Origin: Enterobacter huaxiensis
Lineage (GTDB): Bacteria; Pseudomonadota; Gammaproteobacteria; Enterobacterales; Enterobacteriaceae
Assembly: GCF_003594935.2 (NCBI RefSeq)
Contig: NZ_CP043342.1
Coordinates: forward strand, 3,844,001 to 3,908,000
Reading direction: 5' to 3'
DNA: 64,000 nucleotides
Shown here: positions 29,571 through 39,446 of the stretch, in pieces
Layout: every line of letters begins with the position of its first letter
Numbering within the stretch: the first letter of the stretch is position 1
The notes under the pieces: model-generated
Databases searched by the model: none
What the model was told of the DNA's origin: nothing
The model's input: only the letters and a program-made list of their open reading frames with translations
Program-made: the position numbers and the translations under genes

Positions 29571-29648
29571 CCGTTTTGTTTACGGTCATCGCCCGTATCT
29601 GGCAGAACAAAATGCCACGGCTAACTTACATACGATAAAAATAATCTA

Positions 29649-30680
29649 ATGATTAAACTTTCCAATATCACCAAAGTGTTCCAGCAGGGGAACCGATCCA
29701 TTCAGGCGCTGAACAACGTCAGCCTGCATGTTCCTGCTGGTCAAATTTATGGCGTCATTGGCGCATCGGGTGCAGGTAAAAGTACGATGATCCGTTGTGT
29801 TAACCTGCTTGAACGTCCAACCCAGGGCAGCGTAGAAGTGGGCGGTCAGGAACTTACCGCCCTCTCAGAGAAAGAACTCACCAAAGCGCGCCGCCAGATT
29901 GGCATGATCTTCCAGCACTTTAACCTGCTGGCTTCCCGCACCGTTTTTGGCAACGTTGCTTTGCCGCTGGAGCTGGACAACACGCCTAAAGAAGAAGTGA
30001 AGCGTCGGGTCACTGAACTGCTGGACCTGGTCGGTCTGGGCGATAAACATGATAGCTACCCGGCGAACCTGTCCGGTGGGCAAAAGCAGCGTGTTGCCAT
30101 TGCCCGCGCGCTGGCAAGTAATCCTAACGTGCTGCTGTGTGATGAAGCGACGAGCGCACTGGATCCGGCGACTACGCGTTCTATTCTCGAACTGTTGAAA
30201 GACATTAACCGTCGCCTGGGCCTGACGATCCTCCTTATTACGCACGAGATGGATGTAGTGAAACGCATCTGTGACTGCGTGGCGGTCATCAGCAACGGTG
30301 AACTGATCGAGCAGGACACGGTAAGCGAAGTGTTCTCGCATCCGAAGACGCCGCTGGCTCAGCAGTTTATTCAGTCCACGCTGCATCTGGATATTCCGGA
30401 AGATTATCTGGAGCGCTTGAAAGCAGAAGCGGCAGCAGACAGCGTTCCGATGCTGCGCATGGAGTTCACCGGTCAGTCCGTTGATGCCCCGCTGCTTTCA
30501 GAAACCGCGCGTCGCTTTAACGTGAACAACAACATCATCAGCGCGCAGATGGATTACGCCGGTGGCGTGAAGTTCGGCATCATGCTGACGGAAATGCACG
30601 GTACACAGGAAGAAACCCAGGCTGCAATTGCCTGGCTGCAAGAACATCATGTAAAAGTAGAGGTACTGGGTTATGTCTGA
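29649..30680 (+). CDS. metN: Methionine ABC transporter ATPase
   Basis: MetN powers D/L-methionine import with MetI and MetQ. The 343-residue protein has Walker [10 protein letters not shown] (38-46), signature LSGGQKQR, Walker [13 protein letters not shown], and a C-terminal NIL/ACT-like domain (about 250-343) that binds methionine and inhibits transport. Its stop overlaps the metI start by 8 bases. Confidence 0.98.
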   Translation: MIKLSNITKVFQQGNRSIQALNNVSLHVPAGQIYGVIGASGAGKSTMIRCVNLLERPTQGSVEVGGQELTALSEKELTKARRQIGMIFQHFNLLASRTVFGNVALPLELDNTPKEEVKRRVTELLDLVGLGDKHDSYPANLSGGQKQRVAIARALASNPNVLLCDEATSALDPATTRSILELLKDINRRLGLTILLITHEMDVVKRICDCVAVISNGELIEQDTVSEVFSHPKTPLAQQFIQSTLHLDIPEDYLERLKAEAAADSVPMLRMEFTGQSVDAPLLSETARRFNVNNNIISAQMDYAGGVKFGIMLTEMHGTQEETQAAIAWLQEHHVKVEVLGYV

Positions 30681-31326
30681 GCCGATGATTTGGCTGCTGG
30701 TTCGCGGCGTTTGGGAAACGCTGGCAATGACCTTCGTATCGGGTTTCTTCGGTTTTGTGATTGGACTGCCGGTAGGCGTGCTGCTGTACGTCACGCGCCC
30801 GGGTCAAATCATTGAAAACGCGAAACTGTATCGCACCCTCTCTGCGCTGGTGAACATCTTCCGTTCTATCCCGTTCATTATTCTGCTGGTATGGATGATT
30901 CCATTTACCCGCGTGATCGTCGGGACGTCTATTGGCCTGCAGGCGGCCATCGTTCCGCTGACCGTTGGCGCTGCGCCGTTTATCGCCCGCATGGTGGAAA
31001 ATGCCCTGCTGGAGATCCCAACCGGTCTTATCGAAGCCTCTCGCGCAATGGGCGCCACGCCGATGCAGATTGTGCGCAAAGTTCTGCTGCCTGAAGCGCT
31101 GCCGGGTCTCGTTAACGCAGCAACCATCACGCTCATCACGCTGGTTGGTTATTCTGCAATGGGCGGTGCCGTTGGCGCAGGCGGTTTAGGTCAGATTGGT
31201 TACCAGTACGGCTATATTGGTTATAACGCTACCGTAATGAATACCGTTCTGGTATTGCTGGTTGTTCTGGTTTACTTAATTCAATTCTCTGGCGATCGTA
31301 TCGTCCGGGCTGTTACTCACAAATAA
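30673..31326 (+). CDS. metI: Methionine ABC transporter permease
   Basis: A 217-residue inner-membrane permease with five predicted membrane segments and the EAA loop [25 protein letters not shown] that docks on MetN. It overlaps metN and precedes metQ by 40 bases in one operon. Confidence 0.98.
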   Translation: MSEPMIWLLVRGVWETLAMTFVSGFFGFVIGLPVGVLLYVTRPGQIIENAKLYRTLSALVNIFRSIPFIILLVWMIPFTRVIVGTSIGLQAAIVPLTVGAAPFIARMVENALLEIPTGLIEASRAMGATPMQIVRKVLLPEALPGLVNAATITLITLVGYSAMGGAVGAGGLGQIGYQYGYIGYNATVMNTVLVLLVVLVYLIQFSGDRIVRAVTHK

Positions 31327-31366
31327 CGTTAAACACAACACAAACTCGACGAGTTAAGGATAAAAC

Positions 31367-32182
31367 ATGGCGTTTAAATTAAAGACCTTTGCAGCGGTAG
31401 GCGCGCTGATCGGCTCTCTGGCACTGGTGGGTTGTGGTCAGGACGAAAAAGATCCAAACCATATCAAAGTGGGCGTTATCGTGGGTGCAGAGCAGCAGGT
31501 TGCTGAAGTTGCACAGAAAGTTGCTAAAGAGAAATACGGTCTGGACGTTGAGCTGGTGACCTTCAACGATTACGTTCTGCCGAACGAAGCGCTGAGCAAA
31601 GGTGATATCGACGCTAACGCCTTCCAGCACAAACCATACCTGGACCAGCAGATCAAAGACCGTGGCTACAAGCTGGTTGCGGCGGGTAATACCTTCGTTT
31701 ACCCAATTGCGGGTTACTCCAAGAAGATCAAATCTCTGGACGAACTGCAGCCTGGTTCTCAGGTCGCTATTCCAAACGACCCAACTAACCTTGGCCGTTC
31801 CCTGCTGCTGCTGCAGAAGGTTGGTCTGATCAAACTGAAAGACGGCGTCGGTCTGCTGCCAACCGTGCTGGACGTTACCGAAAACCCGAAAAATCTGAAA
31901 CTGGTTGAGCTGGAAGCACCGCAGCTGCCACGTTCTCTGGACGATGCACAAATTGCTCTGGCGGTTATCAACACCACTTATGCAAGCCAGATTGGCCTGA
32001 CCCCAGCGAAAGACGGCATCTTCGTTGAAGACAAAGACTCCCCGTACGTTAACCTGATCGTGACTCGCGAAGACAACAAAGACGCGGAAAACGTGAAAAA
32101 GTTTGTTCAGGCTTACCAGTCTGACGAAGTTTACCAGGAAGCCAACAAGGTGTTTAACGGCGGCGCTGTTAAAGGCTGGTAA
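31367..32182 (+). CDS. metQ: Methionine-binding lipoprotein
   Basis: A 271-residue NlpA-family substrate-binding lipoprotein. The signal ends in the lipobox LVGC (Cys23), and the mature protein binds methionine in the periplasm for MetNI. The sequence is nearly that of E. coli MetQ. A ribosome site AAGGATAAAAC precedes the ATG. A hairpin follows the stop. Confidence 0.98.
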   Translation: MAFKLKTFAAVGALIGSLALVGCGQDEKDPNHIKVGVIVGAEQQVAEVAQKVAKEKYGLDVELVTFNDYVLPNEALSKGDIDANAFQHKPYLDQQIKDRGYKLVAAGNTFVYPIAGYSKKIKSLDELQPGSQVAIPNDPTNLGRSLLLLQKVGLIKLKDGVGLLPTVLDVTENPKNLKLVELEAPQLPRSLDDAQIALAVINTTYASQIGLTPAKDGIFVEDKDSPYVNLIVTREDNKDAENVKKFVQAYQSDEVYQEANKVFNGGAVKGW

Positions 32183-32204
32183 TCTCACCGCAGTGTAATA
32201 TCAT

Positions 32205-32234
32205 CAAGACGGGCTTATGCCCGTCTTGTCATTT
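32205..32234 (+). terminator. metNIQ terminator
   Basis: A 10-base stem CAAGACGGGC / GCCCGTCTTG with the loop TTAT is followed by the weak T tract TCATTTGT, 22 bases after metQ. Confidence 0.75.
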
Positions 32235-32288
32235 GTGCGGCCAACTGATTCAATATCTGACGTTTTGATTATCCACTGAGGAATTATT

Positions 32289-32693
32289 ATGCGTGCTTTA
32301 CCGATCTGTCTTTTAGCACTCATGCTGAGCGGCTGTTCTATGCTAAGCAGATCTCCTGTTGAACCTGTTCAAAGCACTGCAACCCCGCCAAAAGCGGAGC
32401 CAGCAAAACCGAAAGCGCCTCGTCCTGCGCCGGTACGTATCATTACTAAAGCCGACGATCTCGTGGGCAAGCCATTCCGTGAGCTGGGTGAAGTGAGCGG
32501 CGAATCCTGTCAGGCAAGCAATCAGGATTCACCACCGAACATCCCGACCGCCCGTAAGCGTATGCAGATTAACGCGTCAAAAATGAAGGCCAATGCGGTG
32601 CTTCTGCACAGCTGCGAAGTGACCAGCGGTACGCCAGGCTGCTACCGCCAGGCGGTGTGCATCGGATCTGCGCTTAACATTACGGCGAAATGA
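32289..32693 (+). CDS. rcsF: Outer-membrane lipoprotein RcsF, Rcs stress sensor
   Basis: RcsF senses envelope and LPS damage and signals through IgaA to the Rcs phosphorelay; it threads through BamA-OMP complexes (bamA is also in this window). The 134-residue protein has lipobox LSGC (Cys16), a Pro/Lys-rich disordered linker (about 22-50) and a domain with four cysteines (SCQAS, HSCEV, GCYRQ, VCIG) that form nested disulfides. ATGA overlap with trmO. Confidence 0.97.
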   Translation: MRALPICLLALMLSGCSMLSRSPVEPVQSTATPPKAEPAKPKAPRPAPVRIITKADDLVGKPFRELGEVSGESCQASNQDSPPNIPTARKRMQINASKMKANAVLLHSCEVTSGTPGCYRQAVCIGSALNITAK

Positions 32694-33397
32694 GTTCATT
32701 TCAGTTCGAGCAGATAGGCGTTATCCGCTCTCCTTATAAAGAGAAGTTCGCCGTGCCGCGCCAGCCTGGCCTCGTGAGCAGCAGCGGTGGTGAGCTTCAC
32801 TTAATCGCGCCTTACAATCAGGCCGATGCGGTACGCGGGCTCGAAGCGTTCAGCCACTTATGGGTTGTGTTTGTGTTTCACCAGACCATGGAGGGAGGCT
32901 GGCGTCCTACCGTGCGCCCTCCTCGCCTGGGCGGCAATGCCAGAATGGGCGTGTTTGCGACCCGCTCAACCTTTCGTCCCAACCCAATCGGGATGTCGCT
33001 GGTTGAACTGAAAGACATAAGCTGTCAAAAGGATCGGGTGATATTGAAGCTCGGTAGCCTGGACCTGGTTGATGGCACGCCGGTTATCGACATCAAGCCG
33101 TACCTGCCTTTTGCCGAAGCGCTACCGGATGCTCGCGCCAGCTATGCTCAGGACGCGCCGCAGGCGAATATGCCTGTTAGCTTCACGCCGGAATTAATCT
33201 CCCAGCTCAGCCAGCTCGAAAAGCGCTATCCTCGCCTGCGGGACTTTATCGTTGAAGTGCTTGCTCAGGATCCTCGTCCCGCCTACCGTAAAGAAGAGGA
33301 CGCAGGGAAAACGTACGCCGTCTGGCTGCTGGATTTTAACGTCCGCTGGCGCGTGACTGAGGCAGGTTTTGAAGTCTTTGCCCTGGAACCCAGGTAA
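32690..33397 (+). CDS. trmO: tRNA (m6t6A37) methyltransferase TrmO
   Basis: TrmO (formerly TsaA/YaeB) adds the N6-methyl group to t6A37 of tRNA-Thr(GGU) using SAM. The 235-residue protein has the N-terminal beta-barrel domain with blocks FRPNPIGMSLVEL and LDLVDGTPVIDIKPYLP. It overlaps rcsF by 4 bases and may be co-transcribed. Confidence 0.95.
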   Translation: MSSFQFEQIGVIRSPYKEKFAVPRQPGLVSSSGGELHLIAPYNQADAVRGLEAFSHLWVVFVFHQTMEGGWRPTVRPPRLGGNARMGVFATRSTFRPNPIGMSLVELKDISCQKDRVILKLGSLDLVDGTPVIDIKPYLPFAEALPDARASYAQDAPQANMPVSFTPELISQLSQLEKRYPRLRDFIVEVLAQDPRPAYRKEEDAGKTYAVWLLDFNVRWRVTEAGFEVFALEPR

Positions 33398-33508
33398 TTT
33401 TAACCTCCTCTCTTTTGGCATCTTTGCCACACTGGTAAACTAAACCACTTTTTTGTGTCAGGCTGGTATCTCAGCCTGTTCCAATCGTCGAAACGGAAAC
33501 GTAACAAC

Positions 33509-35227
33509 ATGCGTACTAGCCATTATATGCTCTCCACTCTGAAGGAGACACCTGCCGACGCCGAGGTGATCAGCCACCAGCTGATGCTGCGCGCCGGGAT
33601 GATCCGCAAGCTGGCCTCCGGGTTATACACCTGGCTGCCGACCGGCGTGCGCGTCCTGAAAAAAGTCGAAAACATCGTGCGTGAAGAGATGAACAACGCC
33701 GGTGCAATCGAGGTGTTAATGCCGGTCGTTCAGCCCTCTGAACTGTGGCAGGAGAGCGGTCGCTGGGAGCAGTACGGTCCGGAACTGCTGCGCATTGCCG
33801 ATCGTGGCGAACGTCCGTTTGTCCTTGGCCCGACGCATGAAGAGGTCATTACCGATCTGATCCGTAATGAGCTGAGCTCATACAAGCAGCTGCCGCTGAA
33901 CTTCTTCCAGATCCAGACCAAGTTCCGTGACGAAGTGCGCCCGCGCTTTGGTGTGATGCGTTCTCGCGAGTTCCTGATGAAAGACGCCTACTCTTTCCAT
34001 ACTTCTCAGGAGTCGCTGCAAGAGACTTACGACGCAATGTATGCGGCTTACAGCAAAATCTTCTCCCGTATGGGTCTGGATTTCCGCGCGGTACAGGCTG
34101 ATACCGGTTCTATCGGCGGGAGCGCATCGCATGAGTTCCAGGTACTGGCGCAGAGCGGTGAAGACGATGTGATCTTCTCTGACTCCTCTGATTACGCGGC
34201 GAACATCGAGTTTGCTGAAGCACTGGCACCAAAAACGCCACGCGCTGCTGCCACCGAAGAGATGAAGCTGGTTGATACGCCAAACGCGAAAACCATCGCC
34301 GAGCTGGTTGAACAGTTCAACCTGCCGATTGAAAAAACGGTGAAAACCCTGCTGGTGAAATCTACCGAAGGCAGCGCATATCCACTGGTTGCCCTGCTGG
34401 TGCGTGGCGATCACGAGCTGAATGAAGTGAAAGCCGAGAAGCTGCCTCAGGTTGCCAGCCCGCTGACGTTCGCAACGGAAGCAGAAATCCGCGCCGTCGT
34501 GAATGCCGGCCCGGGTTCACTGGGCCCGGTTAATATGCCAGTCCCTGTGGTGGTTGACCGCACGGTAGCTGCGATGAGCGACTTCTCCGCGGGTGCTAAC
34601 ATCGACGGTAAACACTACTTCGGCATCAACTGGGATCGCGATGTGGCGACGCCAGAAGTGGCTGACATCCGTAACGTCGTTGCCGGCGATCCAAGCCCGG
34701 ACGGACAGGGCACGCTGATGATCAAACGCGGTATCGAAGTGGGCCACATCTTCCAGCTGGGTGATAAATACTCCCGCGCGATGAACGCTGCCGTTCAGGG
34801 TGAAGATGGACGTAATCAGGTTCTGACGATGGGTTGCTACGGTATCGGTGTGACGCGTGTGGTAGCGGCTGCTATTGAGCAGAACTACGACGAGCGCGGC
34901 ATCGTCTGGCCTGACAACATCGCTCCGTTCCAGGTCGCTATCCTGCCAATGAACATGCACAAGTCTTATCGCGTGCAGGAGCTGGCTGAAAAACTCTACG
35001 CTGAACTGCGTGCGCAGGGTATCGAAGTGCTGATGGACGACCGTAAAGAGCGCCCGGGCGTAATGTTCGCCGATATGGAACTGATCGGTATTCCACATAC
35101 CGTAGTCATCGGTGACCGTAACCTCGACAGCGACGAGATTGAATACAAATACCGTCGCAGCGGCGAGAAGCAGATGATCAAGACTGGCGACATTCTTGAC
35201 TACCTGGTGAAAGCCATCAAAGGCTAA
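33509..35227 (+). CDS. proS: Prolyl-tRNA synthetase
   Basis: A 572-residue class IIa synthetase, same length as in E. coli. The frame is open from 33455, but ATG 33509 (MRTSHYML) is the family start. Class II motifs ([67 protein letters not shown]) are intact. The insertion editing domain that clears Ala-tRNA-Pro lies at about 224-407, and the anticodon-binding domain is C-terminal. Confidence 0.98.
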   Translation: MRTSHYMLSTLKETPADAEVISHQLMLRAGMIRKLASGLYTWLPTGVRVLKKVENIVREEMNNAGAIEVLMPVVQPSELWQESGRWEQYGPELLRIADRGERPFVLGPTHEEVITDLIRNELSSYKQLPLNFFQIQTKFRDEVRPRFGVMRSREFLMKDAYSFHTSQESLQETYDAMYAAYSKIFSRMGLDFRAVQADTGSIGGSASHEFQVLAQSGEDDVIFSDSSDYAANIEFAEALAPKTPRAAATEEMKLVDTPNAKTIAELVEQFNLPIEKTVKTLLVKSTEGSAYPLVALLVRGDHELNEVKAEKLPQVASPLTFATEAEIRAVVNAGPGSLGPVNMPVPVVVDRTVAAMSDFSAGANIDGKHYFGINWDRDVATPEVADIRNVVAGDPSPDGQGTLMIKRGIEVGHIFQLGDKYSRAMNAAVQGEDGRNQVLTMGCYGIGVTRVVAAAIEQNYDERGIVWPDNIAPFQVAILPMNMHKSYRVQELAEKLYAELRAQGIEVLMDDRKERPGVMFADMELIGIPHTVVIGDRNLDSDEIEYKYRRSGEKQMIKTGDILDYLVKAIKG

Positions 35228-35232
35228 AAAAC

Positions 35233-35259
35233 AAAAACCCCGCTCCGGCGGGGTTTTTT
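35233..35259. terminator. Bidirectional terminator between proS and nlpE
   Basis: The stem ACCCCGC / GCGGGGT with loop TCCG has A residues on the left and six T residues on the right. It lies between converging genes. Confidence 0.92.
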
Positions 35260-35276
35260 AATGGCTCAAGAGCGGC

Positions 35277-35975
35277 TTATTTGCTGTTACAGTCTTTGCC
35301 CGCAACAAACTTCGCGTCTTTGTCAGCCACCAGCGTTTTCACCATCTCACCGCTGTCCGGGTTTGGTTCCAGCGTAAAGTGACCGTCAACCGTCAGCAAT
35401 ACCGGCTTGCTGTCATTGCCGCGCGCGACGGCATAATCACGCTCGAGCTGAGCATTGTTCGCCACGCTGACTTTCTTTCCGGTGGCGCAGTCGGTAAAGA
35501 TTGCCGCATCCGCCATGTAGAAATACATCCCGCGCATCGCCATTGGCGTTGCGGGCAGCGCTGCTTTAACCGGTGCCAGCGTGTAGTTGAACTGAGACTC
35601 AATCGGATTCCCCTCGCGATCGAGCATCTCCATTCCTTCGCCTTTCGCGCGGAAATAGGTTTTATCCCCGGTCGTGTCCGTCAGCACCAGCTTCTCCGCC
35701 GTGCGTGCCCACGTCCCGTAAGTGGCGAAGGACGACGGCTCTTTAGCGCCCTGATAGCGCTGGTTCATCACCCAGGTGCCATCTTTTTGCAGAAAGAGTG
35801 AGGTTTCGATACCTTCGCAGTCCGCGCAAGGTAAGACGCCACGCCAGCTTTGCTGCATCGGCTTTAAATGTTCAGTTTGGGTTGGCTGTAATACCTGCGT
35901 TTCCGAACGGTTATTACACCCGAAGAGCGCAAACAGCGTACTTACCGCCAGCGCTGACCATAATGCTTTTTTCAC
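35277..35975 (-). CDS. nlpE: Outer-membrane lipoprotein NlpE (CutF), Cpx sensor
   Basis: NlpE reports surface contact and lipoprotein trafficking faults to the Cpx system. The 232-residue protein has a lipoprotein signal (lipobox LFGC, Cys20), the N-domain with the CADC redox motif (GVLPCADCEGIETSL) and a C-terminal domain with a second cysteine pair (FTDCATGK and KDCNSK near the end). It converges with proS. Confidence 0.95.
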   Translation of the reverse strand: MKKALWSALAVSTLFALFGCNNRSETQVLQPTQTEHLKPMQQSWRGVLPCADCEGIETSLFLQKDGTWVMNQRYQGAKEPSSFATYGTWARTAEKLVLTDTTGDKTYFRAKGEGMEMLDREGNPIESQFNYTLAPVKAALPATPMAMRGMYFYMADAAIFTDCATGKKVSVANNAQLERDYAVARGNDSKPVLLTVDGHFTLEPNPDSGEMVKTLVADKDAKFVAGKDCNSK

Positions 35976-36009
35976 AATGAATTCCTTATGAAATGTGTGT
36001 TCCCTTTCG

Positions 36010-36432
36010 TCACTCTGTTGGGCGACGAACTTTACCGCGTAGTGCTTTCACTGTGGATTTCTGCGCCTTCGACGATAGCCGACGCTCTTTCGACGCGCGC
36101 GTTGGCCGCGTTGCCCGACGGCTTTTCTGCACGGCGGTTAATTCTTTTATCATCGCCACCAGACGCGCTATCGCCGCTTCGCGGTTCAGCTCCTGGCTAC
36201 GGTACTCCTGGGCTTTAATCACAATGACGCCATCGCTGGTGATCAGGTGATGGCTGGCCGCAAGCAGGCTTTCTTTATAATACTCTGGCAGGCTGGAGGC
36301 CCGAATGTCAAAACGCAAATGAATAGCCGTTGAGGCCTTGTTAACGTGCTGCCCACCCGCACCCTGCGCGCGGATAGCGGTGATCTCCAGCTCGTTATCC
36401 GGAATGCTTACGTTTCGGGACAAAACAATCAT
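36010..36432 (-). CDS. arfB: Alternative ribosome-rescue factor ArfB (peptidyl-tRNA hydrolase)
   Basis: ArfB (YaeJ) frees ribosomes stalled without a stop codon. The 140-residue protein has the release-factor catalytic motif GAGGQHVNK and a long basic C-terminal tail ([21 protein letters not shown]...) that enters the empty mRNA channel. ATG 36432 overlaps the yaeQ stop as ATGA. Confidence 0.96.
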   Translation of the reverse strand: MIVLSRNVSIPDNELEITAIRAQGAGGQHVNKASTAIHLRFDIRASSLPEYYKESLLAASHHLITSDGVIVIKAQEYRSQELNREAAIARLVAMIKELTAVQKSRRATRPTRASKERRLSSKAQKSTVKALRGKVRRPTE

Positions 36433-36974
36433 GACGCCGGTTGCCACGCCGTTAAGTGGATTTCCAGATTATTCTGAGAATCAGACAGCCAGATCGCGCC
36501 GTCCTGAATCGTCGCCTGCAGGACCATTGTCCGGCCAGCAAATTCACTCAGCTGCGCCAGCTGTTCATCATCCAGATACCAGACGGTGAGGTTTTTAAAC
36601 TGGCTACACTTGCTCTTGCTTTGCTGCCACCAAATCTCCGCAGCACGCTGATTATACGCGAATAACGCCACTTCTGCGGACTGGGTACACGCCTTTTTAA
36701 CCCTGCGCTCGTCGGGCAGGCCGAGCTCAATCCACAAATCGATACCCATGTGATCGTTACGTAGCCAGGCTTCAGGCTCGTCTTCAGCGCTTAACCCACG
36801 GGAAAATTGCAGACGTTCGTCGGCATACTTGATCCACGCCAGCAGGCGCAGCATCATGCGCTCCTGGGTTTCAGAGGGGTGACGCGCCAGCGTCAGTGAC
36901 GCATCCAGAAACTGGTTGCGGTCAAGGTCCGCCACGTTGACCACAGCTTTATAAATTGTCGCTTTCAGCGCCAT
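36429..36974 (-). CDS. yaeQ: YaeQ family protein
   Basis: A 181-residue protein nearly identical to E. coli YaeQ, which has a PD-(D/E)XK nuclease-like fold. The segment [21 protein letters not shown] carries the acidic core and a lysine. It was once proposed to influence haemolysin expression; its present role is unclear. It is co-transcribed with arfB. Confidence 0.93.
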   Translation of the reverse strand: MALKATIYKAVVNVADLDRNQFLDASLTLARHPSETQERMMLRLLAWIKYADERLQFSRGLSAEDEPEAWLRNDHMGIDLWIELGLPDERRVKKACTQSAEVALFAYNQRAAEIWWQQSKSKCSQFKNLTVWYLDDEQLAQLSEFAGRTMVLQATIQDGAIWLSDSQNNLEIHLTAWQPAS

Positions 36975-37169
36975 GAGAGAACTCCTTACGATTCAGGCGC
37001 ACATTGTAGCGAAAACAGCGGCAAAAGGCTGTTACCGGTGATGAATACACCGCTATCAAGGCTCTGATATTGCTTAAATGAGTATGGTATAGTCACCTTG
37101 CTAAACTGGGTTTAACTTCGTAGGCTTAATGATATCTCACAGTAAGCCAGTACGCTGGCGGGAGGGGAT

Positions 37170-37370
37170 GTGAATAATTATTGTGAGTTAATTCGCAAAC
37201 GGTATGCGGAAATCGCCAGCGGCGATCTGGGTTATATCCCCGACGCGCTGGGCTGTGTATTGAAAGTGCTTAATGAAGTGGCCTCTGATGAGAGCCTTTC
37301 AGAATCGGTCAGGGAAAAGGCAGCGTATGCTGCGGCGAATTTACTGGTGAGCGATTATGTCGATGAATGA
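37170..37370 (+). CDS. yaeP: UPF0253 protein YaeP
   Basis: A conserved 66-residue cytoplasmic protein of unknown function. The start is GTG at 37170, just after GGGAGGGG. It overlaps rof by 14 bases, an arrangement kept in E. coli. Confidence 0.9.
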   Translation: MNNYCELIRKRYAEIASGDLGYIPDALGCVLKVLNEVASDESLSESVREKAAYAAANLLVSDYVDE

Positions 37371-37617
37371 AACTTATCAACCCATCAATTGTGATGACTA
37401 TGACAACCTCGAACTCGCCTGCCAGCATCATTTAATACTGACGCTGGAGCTAAAAGATGGCGAAGTGCTGAAGGCGAAAGCCAGCGACCTGGTGTCTCGT
37501 AAAAACGTTGAATATCTGGTCGTGGAAGATGCGGGTGCGACGCGGGAGCTTCGCCTCGACAAAATTGCCAGTTTCAGTCACCCGGAAATCGGCACCGTTG
37601 TGGTGAGCGAATCCTGA
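37357..37617 (+). CDS. rof: Rho-binding antiterminator Rof (YaeO)
   Basis: Rof binds the RNA-binding domain of Rho and inhibits termination. The 86-residue Sm-fold protein has the conserved acidic [25 protein letters not shown] surface. ATG 37357 (MSMNETY) lies inside the end of yaeP; a second ATG two codons later is an alternative start. Confidence 0.93.
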   Translation: MSMNETYQPINCDDYDNLELACQHHLILTLELKDGEVLKAKASDLVSRKNVEYLVVEDAGATRELRLDKIASFSHPEIGTVVVSES

Positions 37618-37624
37618 TGTCATT

Positions 37625-37647
37625 AACGGGCAGCCCTGCTGCCCGTT
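37625..37647. terminator. Hairpin between converging rof and tilS
   Basis: A 10-base stem AACGGGCAGC / GCTGCCCGTT with a 3-base loop lies after rof and touches the tilS stop. No T run follows on either side, so termination efficiency is doubtful. Confidence 0.5.
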
Positions 37648-38932
37648 ACACTCTCCACGTGAAAGCAACGCCCTCTTCAGCCCATCCCTCTTCCGTGACA
37701 AAAACCCCCGCAGCCGCAATCAGCGTCTCCCCGTAAAACAGCAGCGGTGTAGCATCACGCCGCCAGGGCGGTACCTGGCATTCCTGCCAGATTTTTTTCA
37801 GCTTCCGCCCGCCGTTTCGCCCGACAATATGCAGCATTCCCCCGGCCTTAAAGCGCACGGTGACCGGTTCATTTGCTTCTGGCAGACGCACGTGCCCCGT
37901 ATTCTCCAGGAATACGCTGCCCGCGCCGTGGGGTAATAGCAGCGCATCCTCCACGGACGGCCAGCTGAGCACAACATCAGAGAGCGAAGGACGGGATTTT
38001 ATCCACCAGAGCCTCCCCTGATAGCGCCTGACCTCAAAACCGTTCAGATAGACGCTCGGCGTGGCATCTTCACGCGCCTGAGCCACTTCATCCCATAATC
38101 TGTTCAGCATCGCTCGCGACGGCATGGACGCGTGGCGGGAAGCCAGCCAGCGGCGTAAAACGGCCGCACGGCGGACCGCACTCATCGCTTCCAGCGGCGC
38201 AATTGCCAGCGCTCCCTCTGGAGAAATCAGTTCGGCCAGCTCTTCGCTCAGCAGCTCATCCAGCAGAATTTCCTGCTCGGCGCAGAGCATGGCGCTACGG
38301 GCCGTTGCTTCTGTAAAGTGCCCCCAGCGTTCGGTCAGTAACGGTATCACGCGCAAACGCAGGAAGTTGCGGTCATAGCTGTCGTCCTGGTTGCTCTCAT
38401 CTTCAATCCAGCTCAGACGATGTTCACGAGCCCAGTCCTCAAGAGAAGCGCGCGTCTCGCTAAGCAGCGGCCGGATGAGCTGTGCGCCGGCAAAATCAGC
38501 GCGCTCGGGCATGGCGGATAGCCCCGCCGGGCCGCTTCCCCGCTTAAGCGCAAGCAAAAACGTTTCACACTGATCGTCCAGATGCTGTGCCGTGACAAGG
38601 GCTTCGCCGGGCCGTAATGCGCTGGCAAAAGCGGCGTAGCGGGCTTTACGTGCCTGCGCCTCAACGCCCAGCCCTTCATCATGAAGCGTCACCCGTTCAA
38701 CGCGCAGTGGGATATCCCACTTTGCGCAGAGTGCTTCACAGTGCGCCACCCACTCGTCGGCATGCGGACTTAACCCATGGTGGATATGCATCGCCCGAAG
38801 CTGAACGTCGGGTTCCCGATCGCGCCAAAGCTTCAGGCGATGGAGAAGAACCGTAGAATCCAGGCCACCGCTGAACCCCACCAGCAGCTGGCGGTACGGT
38901 GAAACGACTTGCGCAATAGCGGGTGAGGTCAT
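37646..38932 (-). CDS. tilS: tRNA(Ile)-lysidine synthase
   Basis: TilS converts C34 of the CAU-anticodon tRNA-Ile2 to lysidine with ATP and lysine, so that AUA is read as isoleucine. The 428-residue protein has the PP-loop [10 protein letters not shown] (20-29), the N-terminal nucleotide-binding domain, and the TilS C-terminal domain ([26 protein letters not shown]). Essential function; convergent with rof. Confidence 0.96.
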   Translation of the reverse strand: MTSPAIAQVVSPYRQLLVGFSGGLDSTVLLHRLKLWRDREPDVQLRAMHIHHGLSPHADEWVAHCEALCAKWDIPLRVERVTLHDEGLGVEAQARKARYAAFASALRPGEALVTAQHLDDQCETFLLALKRGSGPAGLSAMPERADFAGAQLIRPLLSETRASLEDWAREHRLSWIEDESNQDDSYDRNFLRLRVIPLLTERWGHFTEATARSAMLCAEQEILLDELLSEELAELISPEGALAIAPLEAMSAVRRAAVLRRWLASRHASMPSRAMLNRLWDEVAQAREDATPSVYLNGFEVRRYQGRLWWIKSRPSLSDVVLSWPSVEDALLLPHGAGSVFLENTGHVRLPEANEPVTVRFKAGGMLHIVGRNGGRKLKKIWQECQVPPWRRDATPLLFYGETLIAAAGVFVTEEGWAEEGVAFTWRV

Positions 38933-38946
38933 AGGAATTTACACAT

Positions 38947-38973
38947 AAAAAATGCCCGAACTGAGCGGGCATT
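38947..38973 (-). terminator. Terminator after yaeR
   Basis: A stem AATGCCCG / CGGGCATT is followed on the minus strand by TTTTTTATG, 18 bases past the yaeR stop and just before the start of tilS. Confidence 0.88.
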
Positions 38974-38990
38974 ATCACACAGGATGAGGA

Positions 38991-39380
38991 TTACTGCTGG
39001 TAAAGCTCCAGCGGCAGGCCGTCCGGATCGTTGAAAAAGGTGAACCGCTTATCGGTAAACGGATCGACGCGGATCGCTTCGCACGTCACGCCGTGAGATT
39101 CCAGATGCTTCACCGCGCTATCAAGGTCATCAACGCTGAAGGCCAGATGACGCAGACCACAGGCTTCGGGGCGAGACGGTCGAGCAGGCGGAAAAGGAAA
39201 AGAGAACAGCTCAATCACGTATTGCCCGTTTAGCGCCAGGTCACCTTTCCAGGAGTCGCGCTCCTCGCGGTAGGCCTCGCTTAGCAGCGTAAAACCAAGA
39301 ATGTCGCAGTAGAACGCCTTGCTCTGCGCGTAATCGGTGGCAATGATCGCAATATGATGAACCTGTTTTAAACCCAGCAT
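38991..39380 (-). CDS. yaeR: VOC (glyoxalase/dioxygenase-fold) family protein YaeR
   Basis: A 129-residue VOC-fold protein with two beta-alpha-beta-beta-beta modules and metal-ligand-like positions in VHHIAI, LRHLAFSVDD and LPLELYQQ. The family contains glyoxalases and dioxygenases; the substrate of YaeR is unknown. It lies downstream of ldcC in the same direction, as in E. coli. Confidence 0.9.
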   Translation of the reverse strand: MLGLKQVHHIAIIATDYAQSKAFYCDILGFTLLSEAYREERDSWKGDLALNGQYVIELFSFPFPPARPSRPEACGLRHLAFSVDDLDSAVKHLESHGVTCEAIRVDPFTDKRFTFFNDPDGLPLELYQQ

Positions 39381-39446
39381 AGCTTCTCCTTTTTATGATG
39401 CCCTGAACGTTACAACCGAAAACCCAAGGCTGGCAAGCGCTCACCC

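Noticed and set aside
31379-32188. Leftward 269-codon frame opposite metQ
   Set aside because: Antisense shadow of metQ, which matches E. coli MetQ almost exactly.
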